In this document: piece by piece, positions 32,956-42,100 of the stretch
Position numbering within the stretch: the stretch's first letter is position 1
Layout: every line of letters begins with the position of its first letter
Source of the DNA: JAWUWD01 sp034112085
GTDB taxonomy: Bacteria > Bacteroidota > Bacteroidia > Cytophagales > Cyclobacteriaceae
Direction: 5' to 3'
DNA length: 46,761 nucleotides
Assembly (NCBI GenBank): GCA_034112085.1
Contig: JAWUWD010000122.1
Location: 1 to 46,761 of the forward strand
Program-made: the position numbers and the translations under genes
Notes under the pieces: model-generated
Told to the model about the DNA's origin: nothing
The model's database searches: none
What the model saw: only the letters and a program-made list of their open reading frames with translations

Positions 32956-35091
32956 ATGAACGTAATCACGAAATCATTTAATCTTCCTGATGGACGCGAA
33001 GTGTCTATCGAAACAGGGAAATTAGCCAAACAAGCTGATGGGTCAGTAGTAGTGAAAATGGGTAACACCATGTTACTAGCTACTGTAGTGTCTTCACAGA
33101 CAGCAAAAGAAGGAGTTGACTTCTTGCCCCTTTCAGTAGATTATCAAGAGAAATTTGCTTCAGCAGGGAAAATACCTGGTGGATTTTTGAAAAGAGAAAG
33201 TAGACTATCTGACTATGAAATTCTTATCTGTCGTCTCGTTGATAGAGCGATCAGACCATTATTTCCAAGTGACTATCATGCAGATACTCAAATAGCAATC
33301 TCTTTGATTTCTGTTGATCCAGAAGCACTTCCAGATGCATTAGCAGCATTAGCTGCATCAGCTGCATTGTCTGTGTCGGATATACCATTTGCAGGACCTA
33401 TCTCTGAAACGAGAGTGGTAAGAGTAGAAGGTAAATACATTGTGAACCCTTCTAAATCTCAGCAAGATGCTGCTGACTTAGATATTATCGTTGCTGCTAC
33501 CATGGATAACATCATGATGGTAGAAGGCGAGATGAAAGAAGTAAATGAGGACGATATGCTCGAAGCACTCGAAGTTGCTCATGATGCAATCAAAACTCAA
33601 TGTCAAGTTCAGATTGACTTGGCAGAAGCTGTTGGCAAAACAGTAAAAAGAGAATACAATCATGAAGTAAATGACGATGAGCTAAAAGCTGAATTGATGT
33701 CATCACTTTATGATAAAGTATATGCAGTAGTTGCACAACAGATTTCAAATAAAGACGAGCGCAAGCAGGCAATCACTGCCGTCAAAGAAGAATATATTGC
33801 CAACTTACCTGAAGATCACGAAGTGAATCTAGGTTTGGTAAGTAAGTACTTTGGTGGTGTTGCTAAGAAAGCTAGTCGTGACCTCGTATTGAAAGAAAGC
33901 AAGAGACTTGATGGAAGAAAGCTTAACGAGATCAGAAATATTTGGTCTGAAGTGAACTACCTACCATCTGCGCACGGATCATCCGTATTCACTAGAGGAG
34001 AAACACAATCATTGAGTACAGTCACTTTGGGTACTAAGATGGACGAGCAAATGGTTGATGGAGCTGTTCATTCTGGTTACAATAAATTCTTTTTACACTA
34101 CAACTTCCCAGGATTTTCTACTGGAGAGGTAAAGCCAAACAGAGGACCAGCTCGTAGAGAAGTAGGTCATGGTAACTTGGCTTATAGAGCATTGAAACAA
34201 ACGCTTCCTCAAGGAGAAGATAATCCTTATACTATTCGTATCGTATCTGATATTTTGGAATCAAATGGTTCGTCATCAATGGCTACTGTTTGTGCTGGTT
34301 CATTGGCATTGATGGATGCAGGTATTCAGGTGTCAGCTCCTGTTTCAGGAATTGCAATGGGAATGATTTCTGATCCAGAGACTGGAGAGTACAGGATTCT
34401 TTCTGACATTTTAGGTGATGAAGATCACTTGGGTGATATGGATTTTAAAGTAACAGGTACTGCCAAGGGAATCACAGCTTGTCAGATGGACATCAAAGTA
34501 GATGGTCTTTCTTACGAAGTATTGAAAAAGGCATTGCTTCAAGCAAAAGAAGGTAGAGATCATATCTTAGGTGAAATGGCTAAAACAATGACAGCACCTA
34601 ATACTGACTTGAAACCGAATGCACCTAGATCAGTGATCATAATGATCGATAAAGAAATGATCGGTGCTGTAATCGGACCTGGTGGAAAAGTAATACAAGA
34701 AATCCAAAAAGAAACGGGTGCTACTGTTGTGATCGAAGAAATTGAAAACAAAGGTAAAGTGTCTATTTTCGCGGTAGACAAAGAGGCGATGGATAGTGCA
34801 GTTTCTAGAGTGAAATCTATCGTTGCCGTACCAGATGTTGGAGAAGTTTATACAGGTAAAGTGAAGTCAATTATGCCATTTGGTGCATTTATTGAATTCA
34901 TGCCAGGTAAAGACGGTTTACTCCATATCTCTGAAATCTCTTGGGAAAGAATAGAGAAGATGGATGGTGTAATGGAAGTCGGTGAAGAAGTACAAGTGAA
35001 GTTGGTAGAAGTAGATAAGAAAACTGGTAAGTTTAGACTATCTAGAAAAGTGCTACTTCCTAGACCTGATAAGAAGGAAACAGAAGCATAA
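32956..35091 (+). CDS. pnp: Polynucleotide phosphorylase
   Basis: A 711-residue exoribonuclease that degrades RNA with phosphate and can also add tails. It has the full architecture: first RNase PH domain (about 1-230) with TMLLATVVSSQTAKEGVDFLPLSVDYQEKFASAGKIPGGFLKRE, a helical linker, second RNase PH domain (about 310-540) with RGETQSLSTVTLGT, NRGPARREVGHGNLAYRAL, SNGSSSMATVCAGSLALMDAG, MDFKVTGTAKGITACQMDIK, then the KH domain (GAVIGPGGKVIQEI) and S1 domain (VGEVYTGKVKSIMPFGAFIEF). The length is normal. A perfect palindrome follows four bases after the stop codon. Confidence 0.97.
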   Translation: MNVITKSFNLPDGREVSIETGKLAKQADGSVVVKMGNTMLLATVVSSQTAKEGVDFLPLSVDYQEKFASAGKIPGGFLKRESRLSDYEILICRLVDRAIRPLFPSDYHADTQIAISLISVDPEALPDALAALAASAALSVSDIPFAGPISETRVVRVEGKYIVNPSKSQQDAADLDIIVAATMDNIMMVEGEMKEVNEDDMLEALEVAHDAIKTQCQVQIDLAEAVGKTVKREYNHEVNDDELKAELMSSLYDKVYAVVAQQISNKDERKQAITAVKEEYIANLPEDHEVNLGLVSKYFGGVAKKASRDLVLKESKRLDGRKLNEIRNIWSEVNYLPSAHGSSVFTRGETQSLSTVTLGTKMDEQMVDGAVHSGYNKFFLHYNFPGFSTGEVKPNRGPARREVGHGNLAYRALKQTLPQGEDNPYTIRIVSDILESNGSSSMATVCAGSLALMDAGIQVSAPVSGIAMGMISDPETGEYRILSDILGDEDHLGDMDFKVTGTAKGITACQMDIKVDGLSYEVLKKALLQAKEGRDHILGEMAKTMTAPNTDLKPNAPRSVIIMIDKEMIGAVIGPGGKVIQEIQKETGATVVIEEIENKGKVSIFAVDKEAMDSAVSRVKSIVAVPDVGEVYTGKVKSIMPFGAFIEFMPGKDGLLHISEISWERIEKMDGVMEVGEEVQVKLVEVDKKTGKFRLSRKVLLPRPDKKETEA

Positions 35092-35095
35092 GTCT

Positions 35096-35133
35096 TAATA
35101 AGTTCCATAATCCTAGGATTATGGAACTTATTA
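35096..35133. terminator. 38-base perfect palindrome downstream of pnp
   Basis: The segment 35096-35133 is its own reverse complement (19-base halves meeting at CCTAGG) without a spacer. It starts four bases after the pnp stop. No T-run follows, so it would be an atypical terminator, an RNA-stabilising hairpin, or possibly a protein-binding site. Confidence 0.5.
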
Positions 35134-35159
35134 GTGTATTATCATCGTTGCCGTTTTAG

Positions 35160-35167
35160 TAATTTTG
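35160..35167 (+). promoter_or_regulatory. rpoD: Possible -7 element of rpoD
   Basis: A perfect TAATTTTG (35160-35167) lies 19 bases before the rpoD ATG. No good -33 TTTG is seen at the usual distance. Confidence 0.35.
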
Positions 35168-35186
35168 GAAAATTAGAAAGATCTGA

Positions 35187-36050
35187 ATGAGACAATTAAA
35201 AATTAGTAAGCAGATTACCAATAGGGAAAGCCAGTCGTTGGATAAATACCTTCAGGAAATAGGTAAAGTTGACCTATTGACTCCTGATGAAGAGGTAGAT
35301 TTAGCGAAGAGGATCCGAGATGGAGATCAGTTGGCATTAGAGAAACTGACTAAAGCTAACCTTCGATTTGTAGTGTCTGTTGCTAAACAATATCAAAATC
35401 AAGGATTGTCATTGGGAGATTTGATTAACGAAGGAAACTTAGGTTTGATCAAAGCTGCACAGAGATTTGATGAGACTAGAGGGTTTAAATTTATCTCATA
35501 TGCGGTATGGTGGATTAGACAATCTATACTTCAAGCGTTGGCTGAGCAATCAAGAATTGTTAGACTTCCTTTAAATAGAGTGGGTTCTCTAAATAAAATT
35601 TCAAAAACATTTTCGGCACTTGAGCAAAAATTTGAAAGAGAGCCATCACCAGATGAATTGGCAGATGTATTGGAAGTGACTACTGCAGAAGTGGTAGATA
35701 CTATGAAGATATCAGGTCGCCACGTATCTATGGACGCTCCATTTGTACAGGGTGAGGAAAATAGCTTATTGGACGTTTTAGAAAATGACTTGGATGATAA
35801 GCCAGATGATGGACTGATGAATGACTCTTTGAGAAGAGAAGTTCAGAGAGCATTGTCAACTTTGACCCATAGAGAAGCTGATGTTATTTCTCTTTATTTT
35901 GGATTGAATGGTGAGCACTCTATGACCTTGGAAGAGATCGGTGAGAAGTTTAGCTTGACAAGAGAGCGGGTAAGACAAATCAAAGAAAAAGCAATTAGAA
36001 GACTAAGACATACTTCTAGAAGTAAGGCCTTGAAACCTTATTTAGGATAA
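35187..36050 (+). CDS. rpoD: RNA polymerase primary sigma factor (RpoD, short type)
   Basis: A 287-residue sigma-70 protein. It begins at region 1.2 (ESQSLDKYLQEIGKVDLLTPDEEVDLAKRI) and has region 2 (LRFVVSVAKQYQNQGLSLGDLINEGNLGLIKAAQRFDETRGFKFISYAVWWIRQSI), region 3 and region 4.2 (TLEEIGEKFSLTRERVRQIKEKAIRRLRH). The long N-terminal region 1.1 is absent, as is usual in Bacteroidota primary sigma factors, which read TTTG/TAnnTTTG promoters such as those in this window. It is a single-gene unit between the pnp palindrome and a strong terminator. Confidence 0.96.
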   Translation: MRQLKISKQITNRESQSLDKYLQEIGKVDLLTPDEEVDLAKRIRDGDQLALEKLTKANLRFVVSVAKQYQNQGLSLGDLINEGNLGLIKAAQRFDETRGFKFISYAVWWIRQSILQALAEQSRIVRLPLNRVGSLNKISKTFSALEQKFEREPSPDELADVLEVTTAEVVDTMKISGRHVSMDAPFVQGEENSLLDVLENDLDDKPDDGLMNDSLRREVQRALSTLTHREADVISLYFGLNGEHSMTLEEIGEKFSLTRERVRQIKEKAIRRLRHTSRSKALKPYLG

Positions 36051-36077
36051 TAGTGTTTATGTTTTGTAAATAATATT

Positions 36078-36104
36078 AAAGGGTCTCATTTGAGACCTTT
36101 TTTT
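36078..36104 (+). terminator. Terminator of rpoD
   Basis: GGTCTCA (36082-36088) and TGAGACC (36091-36097), extended by A-T pairs outside, form a hairpin followed by seven T (36098-36104). Confidence 0.87.
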
Positions 36105-36158
36105 ATGAGCTCATAAATTATTTTTATCAAAATATTCGAGTCCTTTGGGCAAGGATCG

Positions 36159-36166
36159 TATTTTTG
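36159..36166 (+). promoter_or_regulatory. trxB: Possible -7 element of trxB
   Basis: A perfect TATTTTTG lies 27 bases before the trxB ATG. The nearest TTTG (36144) is too close to be the -33 element, so the upstream half is uncertain. Confidence 0.35.
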
Positions 36167-36193
36167 AATACCAACTACTAAAATTATAACGTG

Positions 36194-37147
36194 ATGACAA
36201 AAGAAGATGTAAAAGTATTGATTATTGGATCTGGACCATCGGGATATACTGCAGCTATATATGCAGCTAGAGCGGGATTGAACCCTGTCTTATATACAGG
36301 AGGAGAGCCTGGAGGACAATTGACTACTACTAATGATGTAGAGAATTATCCGGGATATCCAGATGGAATCAATGGTCCACAGATGATGATGGACTTCCAG
36401 AAGCAAGCAGAAAGGTTTGATACTGACGTTAGATTTGGAATGGTCACAAGTGTTGACTTTTCGAGCTATCCTCATAAAGCCATCATTGATGATGGTAAGC
36501 ATGAAATCACAGCTGAGGCGGTTATTATCTCAACAGGGGCAAGTGCTAAATATTTGGGACTTGAATCAGAAGCGAAATACTTGAACGAAGGTGTATCGGC
36601 TTGTGCTGTTTGTGATGGTTTCTTCTATAAGGGAATGGATGTTGCCGTAGTTGGTGCTGGTGACTCAGCGGCAGAGGAGGCCACGTACTTGGCTAATATC
36701 TGTCCTAAAGTATATTTGATAGTTAGAAGAGGCGAAATGCGTGCTTCTAAGATTATGCAGCAACGCGTTTTGAATACACCGAATATTGAAGTTATTTGGA
36801 ATTCTGAAACAGAAGAGGTGTTAGGTGATGATAAAGGGGTGAATGGTGCAAGACTTGTGAATAACAAAACTGGAGAGAAAACCGAAATAGCCATCAAAGG
36901 CTTCTTTGTAGCTATAGGGCACAAGCCTAATACAGATATTTTCAAAGATTATATGGAAATGGATGACACTGGTTATTTGAAAGTAGTTCCAGGAACGTCA
37001 AAAACAGATATAGAAGGAGTTTTTGTTACCGGTGATGCATCTGATAGAGTTTATCGTCAAGCAGTAACTGCTGCAGGTACCGGTTGTATGGGTGCTTTAG
37101 ATGCAGAAAGATTTTTGGCAGCTAAGGAGTTTGAAGTAACCGAATAA
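36194..37147 (+). CDS. trxB: Thioredoxin-disulfide reductase
   Basis: A 317-residue FAD flavoenzyme that reduces thioredoxin with NADPH. It carries GSGPSGYTAAIYAARAG (FAD site), the redox-active CAVC (Cys137, Cys140), VVGAGDSAAEEATYLA (NADPH site, GAGDSA) and the C-terminal VTGDASDRVYRQAVTAAGTGCMGALDA that closes the FAD domain. The first ATG is at 36194; a GTG directly before it (36191) is also in frame but less likely. A 65-base gap with a hairpin separates it from bshB1, and the two thiol genes may share a transcript. Confidence 0.97.
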   Translation: MTKEDVKVLIIGSGPSGYTAAIYAARAGLNPVLYTGGEPGGQLTTTNDVENYPGYPDGINGPQMMMDFQKQAERFDTDVRFGMVTSVDFSSYPHKAIIDDGKHEITAEAVIISTGASAKYLGLESEAKYLNEGVSACAVCDGFFYKGMDVAVVGAGDSAAEEATYLANICPKVYLIVRRGEMRASKIMQQRVLNTPNIEVIWNSETEEVLGDDKGVNGARLVNNKTGEKTEIAIKGFFVAIGHKPNTDIFKDYMEMDDTGYLKVVPGTSKTDIEGVFVTGDASDRVYRQAVTAAGTGCMGALDAERFLAAKEFEVTE

Positions 37148-37160
37148 TAATTAAGATTCA

Positions 37161-37192
37161 AGCCTTACTGAGTACTAAAACTTAGTAAGGCT
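37161..37192 (+). other. Hairpin between trxB and bshB1
   Basis: AGCCTTACT (37161-37169) pairs with AGTAAGGCT (37184-37192), extended inward by three further pairs, around a loop of 8 bases. It lacks a good T-run, so it may be an attenuating or stabilising stem. Confidence 0.45.
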
Positions 37193-37212
37193 CATTATTA
37201 CATAGCAATATT

Positions 37213-37932
37213 ATGAAACTAGACATACTCGCTTTAGCGGCACATCCAGATGATACTGAGTTAGGTTGTGCAGGAACATTGTTAGTGCACATATCCCAAG
37301 GGCAAAAAGTGGGTGTGGTCGATTTTACGAGAGGAGAAATGGGTACAAGAGGATCATCTGAAATCAGAGATCAAGAAGCTGCTGATTCGGCCATGCTAAT
37401 GGGGTTAGCTACTCGAGAAAATCTTGGTTTCCGCGATGGGTTCTTCGTCAACGATGAAACCCATCAGTTGGCAATCATTCAAAAGATAAGAAAGTATCAA
37501 CCAGAAATTCTTTTGATCAATGCCCCAAAAGATCGACATCCTGATCATGGAAGAGCATCAGAAGTATCTGTTACGGCTTCTTTCCTTTCTGGCCTCAATA
37601 AAATAGAGACAAAAGATGATAATGGTCTATTGCAAGAATCATGGAGGCCAAAGGCTGTCTATCATTATGTTCAAAGTGATTATATTAAACCAGATTTCAT
37701 TGTAGATATTTCTGCACATTGGAATAAGAAAATGGAATCGATTATGGCGTTTAAATCTCAATTCTTCAATCCCAATAGTAAGGAAGAGGATACCTATATA
37801 TCATCTGAATTATTTATCAAAAGTATAGAAGCACGGGCCTTAGAATTTGGTCGAACCATCGGTGCTCAGTATGGTGAGGGATTCATTACTAACCGTACAA
37901 TGGGTGTCAATGACTTATTTAAGTTGAAGTAG
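37213..37932 (+). CDS. bshB1: Bacillithiol biosynthesis deacetylase BshB1
   Basis: A 239-residue zinc deacetylase of the LmbE family. It begins LDILALAAHPDDTELGCAGTL, with the metal-binding AHPDD (His11, Asp14), contains VVDFTRGEMGTRGS and INAPKDRHPDHGRAS (second metal ligand and catalytic region). In the BshB1 subfamily it removes the acetyl group from GlcNAc-malate to give GlcN-malate, the precursor of bacillithiol. Placement by trxB fits a thiol-redox role. The BshA and BshC genes are not in this window. Confidence 0.95.
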   Translation: MKLDILALAAHPDDTELGCAGTLLVHISQGQKVGVVDFTRGEMGTRGSSEIRDQEAADSAMLMGLATRENLGFRDGFFVNDETHQLAIIQKIRKYQPEILLINAPKDRHPDHGRASEVSVTASFLSGLNKIETKDDNGLLQESWRPKAVYHYVQSDYIKPDFIVDISAHWNKKMESIMAFKSQFFNPNSKEEDTYISSELFIKSIEARALEFGRTIGAQYGEGFITNRTMGVNDLFKLK

Positions 37933-37958
37933 CCAATACTGAAACGCTTTGCCTATTC

Positions 37959-38477
37959 TTATCTGTAAACGCCTAAGTTGTCTAAAATATCCTCTATAGA
38001 GTGAGTGCTATTTCCATTTAGAATTAATGCGTTATGAATTTCAGGAAGTTTTCCATACCGTAAGTAGCTCGACCATATATGTTCCAAATACCAATCAGGT
38101 TCTTTTGCCCATCTTTGATCGAGTAATCTTCTATGAGTAAAAATGTCTTTATCGATCACAACATAAATTGAACGATCAAAGCATTGAACGACATCTGAAT
38201 TATAGAATGACAAGAAACCTTCGATGATTACATAATCATGTTGTTTTGAGGCACTTTTCACATCTTTTAATAACCTTTCAAAGTCAATAGATAGTGGAGA
38301 TTCCCAATCGGGAAAATTCTTGATATGAGGGATTGACTGTTCTGGATGAACATAATCATCCTGACTTATGATACTAGTCCTTTCATGACCTAAAGTGGCA
38401 CTGATAGAATTCGCCAGTAGCGTTTTCCCAGACCTACTTGCACCCCCTATTCCTATAATCATTCCAGATAAATTCAT
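37959..38477 (-). CDS. P-loop kinase, nicotinamide riboside/uridine kinase-like
   Basis: A 172-residue P-loop protein. It has the Walker A GASRSGKTLLA near the N-terminus, SQDDYVHPE with the substrate-binding Asp, DYVIIEGFLSFYN (Walker B-like) and a DQRWAKEPDWYLEHIW lid. This matches the nicotinamide riboside kinase / uridine kinase fold in length and motif order; the true substrate is not shown. The start is uncertain: an in-frame ATG 10 codons upstream (38507) adds MELSIFDFIK, but the fold begins only at MIIGIGGASRSGKT. Confidence 0.78.
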   Translation of the reverse strand: MNLSGMIIGIGGASRSGKTLLANSISATLGHERTSIISQDDYVHPEQSIPHIKNFPDWESPLSIDFERLLKDVKSASKQHDYVIIEGFLSFYNSDVVQCFDRSIYVVIDKDIFTHRRLLDQRWAKEPDWYLEHIWSSYLRYGKLPEIHNALILNGNSTHSIEDILDNLGVYR

Positions 38478-38613
38478 TTTGATAAAGTCAAATATACTTA
38501 ATTCCAAACCGGCAATTAATTGAAAATAGCTTTCATTAATAGATCAATTACTAGGTGGGGTTATTTGAAAGTTGATTGTATATTGTATTCCAGTTTTGAA
38601 AAACACAATCTAA

Positions 38614-39126
38614 ATGAAGTCTAAATTATTGGCCATCTGTTGGTTTCTTTTAATTACAGGATGTAGCTCTTCAAAAACTATAGATTATCATAAAAATGGT
38701 CTTTGGACATTTACTTCAAATGAAGAAGTGGAGATAAATAGTCAGACACCTAAAGTGTTTATGACATTGATATTGAATAAGGAGATGTTGCAGAGAAAAC
38801 TAAAAAATAGTGAGAAGCCTACTTTATCTTTACCTTTAAGCGATCATTCATTAATTGTGGTGAAGTTGGAAGATTCAGGTACTATGTCACCAGAATTGGC
38901 TAAAAAATTCCCCAATATCAAGAGCTATCGAGGTTACGATCTCGCGGATTCTAATATTCAGGTAAGAGTTGATTGTAACTTGGGCGGGCTGTATGCAATG
39001 ATAGTGAAGGGCAATGAGACATATTTCATCAACCCCATCATTAAAGGTAGCCCTAAATATATCGTCTATAACAAGAAAAACGCAGTAAAAGGAGGGAATC
39101 CATTCGCTGATCAAATCATTAAATAA
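38614..39126 (+). CDS. Lipoprotein related to the downstream protease propeptide
   Basis: A 170-residue protein with a lipoprotein signal and lipobox LITGC (Cys17). Residues 45-147 align by eye with the propeptide of the metalloprotease encoded 27 bases downstream (its residues 44-147): LPLSDHSLIVVKLE with LPLPDGTFDEFSVTE, LAKKFPNIKSYRGYD with LAAKYPNIKTYQGIS, VRVDCNLGGLYAMIV with VRFDITPKGFHAMVF, and YFINPI with YIDPI. It therefore looks like a membrane-anchored, stand-alone propeptide domain. Inference: a dedicated inhibitor or folding helper for the protease. No protease domain is present in the lipoprotein itself. Confidence 0.8.
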   Translation: MKSKLLAICWFLLITGCSSSKTIDYHKNGLWTFTSNEEVEINSQTPKVFMTLILNKEMLQRKLKNSEKPTLSLPLSDHSLIVVKLEDSGTMSPELAKKFPNIKSYRGYDLADSNIQVRVDCNLGGLYAMIVKGNETYFINPIIKGSPKYIVYNKKNAVKGGNPFADQIIK

Positions 39127-39153
39127 TAAGAATTAATAGCCTTACTTCATCCT

Positions 39154-42100
39154 ATGAAACCATTGTACCTAACTTTGCTATTTGCACTTATTACACTAAA
39201 TATATATGCGCAAAAAACATCAAAGATGTTTTTTGATCAAAAAGTTGATATTGCTTTTGATAATATCGAGATACCAACTCACAAGGCGGCCTATTTCACA
39301 ATGGACTTAGCATTATTTAATAATGATGTCAAATCCTTTCAAGGAAGAAGATCATCAACAATTGTTTTGCCATTGCCAGACGGGACTTTTGACGAGTTTT
39401 CGGTAACTGAATCACAAGTGATGTCAGATAATTTGGCTGCGAAGTATCCAAATATTAAAACTTATCAGGGAATCAGTGTAAATAATAATTCGAGTGTAAG
39501 ATTTGATATTACCCCTAAGGGGTTTCATGCGATGGTCTTCACTGATGAAGGAACGGTATATATAGATCCGATCAATAGACAAACTGTAAAACACTACCAA
39601 TCTTATTATAAAATGGATTTTGATCCTATGGCAAAAGGAAGTTTCCAAGAAGGACAACCGATCGATTATAATCCTGAATTAACTAAGCAAATCAACGCAA
39701 TGGTCGCTAGGGGAGTTCAACCTCCTTCGAGAGTTGAATTGAGAACATATAGACTTGCTATCTCTGCGACTGGAGAGTATACCGCATTTCATGGAGGTAC
39801 TGTAGAAGGTGCTTTGAGTGCAATAGTTACTACGATGAATAGAGTAAATGGAATTTATGAAAAGGAAGTAGCGATAAGAATGGTATTGGTTGAAAATACT
39901 GATAAATTAATATTTACGAATTCCTCGACTGATGGATTTTCAAATAGTGATGCTAATGCATTGATCGATGAAGTTCAACAGAAAATTGATGAGGTTATTG
40001 GCGACTCTAACTATGACATAGGTCATGGCGTATCTACTGGTGGAGGTGGGTTAGCTGGATTAGGTGTTCCTTGTCAATCTGGACGGAAAGGAAGCGGGAT
40101 CACTGGATCTTCTAGCCCTATAGGAGATCCTTATGACGTTGATTATGTGGCGCATGAGATTGGCCATCAGTTTGGAGGAAATCATACATTTAATGGATCT
40201 ACAGGCAGTTGTGCAGGAGGCAATAGGACAGCATCAACAGCTTATGAACCAGGAAGTGGAACAACTATTATGGCTTATGCTGGTATATGTAGTGGACAAA
40301 ATGTTCAGAGTAACAGTGATGCCTATTTTCATTCACAAAGCTTTGATCAGATTATAGCCTACTCTACTCTAAGCGCAGGAAACTCTTGTGCGGTAGTGAC
40401 GACCACAAGCAATAGTTCACCAGTGGTTGAAGTGGGAGAAAGCGAATTTACAATTCCGAAAAGTACTCCGTTTAAGTTAGATGGAAATGCCACAGATCCA
40501 GATGGAGATATATTAACTTATAGTTGGGAACAATTTGATTTGGGACCATCAGGAGCTCCTGATTCACCAACAGAGAATGCTCCATTATTTCGATCATTTG
40601 CTCCAAAGGAGGTGTCTTATCGTGTATTTCCACAGAACAGTGATATTGTGAATAATTCAAGCACTATGGGTGAGATTCTACCAAGTTATACTAGAGATAT
40701 GACTTTTAGACTAACAGCTAGAGATAATAAAGCAGGAGGTGGTGGTGTGGCATATGATCAGATGAATTTTAAAGTAACAGACCAAGCGGGTCCATTTGTG
40801 ATAAGTTCTCCAAATACCAATGAATCAATAACGGCATTAACTACTTATGAAGTTGTTTGGGATGTTGCTAATACTAATATAGCCCCTGTAAACTGCTTAA
40901 AGGTAAATGTTTTACTATCAACCGATGGTGGGAACACTTATCCAGAGATTCTCGTGACCGGTGCTGATAATGATGGAAAGGTCAATGTACTTATCCCTGA
41001 TATGACTACCGATGAGGCTAGAATAAAGGTCGAGGCTGCTGATAATGTTTTCTTCGATATTTCTAACAATAATTTCAGTATAGTTCCTCCTTCCAGTGAT
41101 AACTTTTCTGTTTTTGTAGATAACGAGAGTTTACAAGTTTGTTCTCCAAATAGTCTTGTGATAAATGTTAAGGTAAGTGAGTTAGGGAAATTTGATTCTC
41201 CAGTTACCTTATCGACAACTGGCTTACCGGATACTTATGGAATTGTGTTTAGCTCCAATCCGGTGGTTCCGGGTAATGATGTAAGTTTGACGATTTCTAA
41301 TACGGGGTCTGAGGCAGGAGATTTTAATCTAAACATCAAAGGTGTATCAGGGGAGATAACCCAGATGCAGGGTGTCACACTGGAAGTGTTGGCTGGTGCA
41401 CCAATAACAGCAACCTTACTAACACCAGTTGATAACGAGACTAATAGTATTCTTTTTCCGACTCTGGCGTGGAATGAAGTAAATGGAGCGGATAGTTATG
41501 AATTATCAGTTGCACTGGATGCTAATTTTACAAATGAAGTTCAGAATATCTTATTGCCTAATCAACTTGTCTATGCATTTGTTGATAAGTTGGGAAGCAA
41601 TACAAGACATTTTTGGAGAGTGAAGGCCATTAATCAATGTGGAGAAGGGTCATTCAGTGAGGCTAGGAGTTTTGTGACTTCAGAGGTGAGTTGTTTTACA
41701 AGTGAATATACAGGAGAAGCTATTCATATATCAGAATCCGGAACACCAACGATTACATCGACTTTACAAGTCACTCAAGATGGCGTCATCAATGATGTCA
41801 ATATTCTTCAAATAAAAGCTACGCATACTTGGACTGCTGATCTAACAGCGGTATTGATCAGTCCAGTAGGAACTTCAGTTACTTTGTTTACTGGTATTTG
41901 TGGAGATAATGATGATTTTGATCTAGGTTTTGACGATCAGTCTGGAAACGCAACTGTAAGTTGCCCGCCAACTGATAAAAAGATATATAAACCTGCGCAA
42001 GACTTATCCATATTTGGAGGAGAGGGTAGTGTCGGGACATGGACTTTGGAAATTAGAGATGAGGGGAATGGAGATGGAGGTAGTCTGGATGCTTGGAGCA

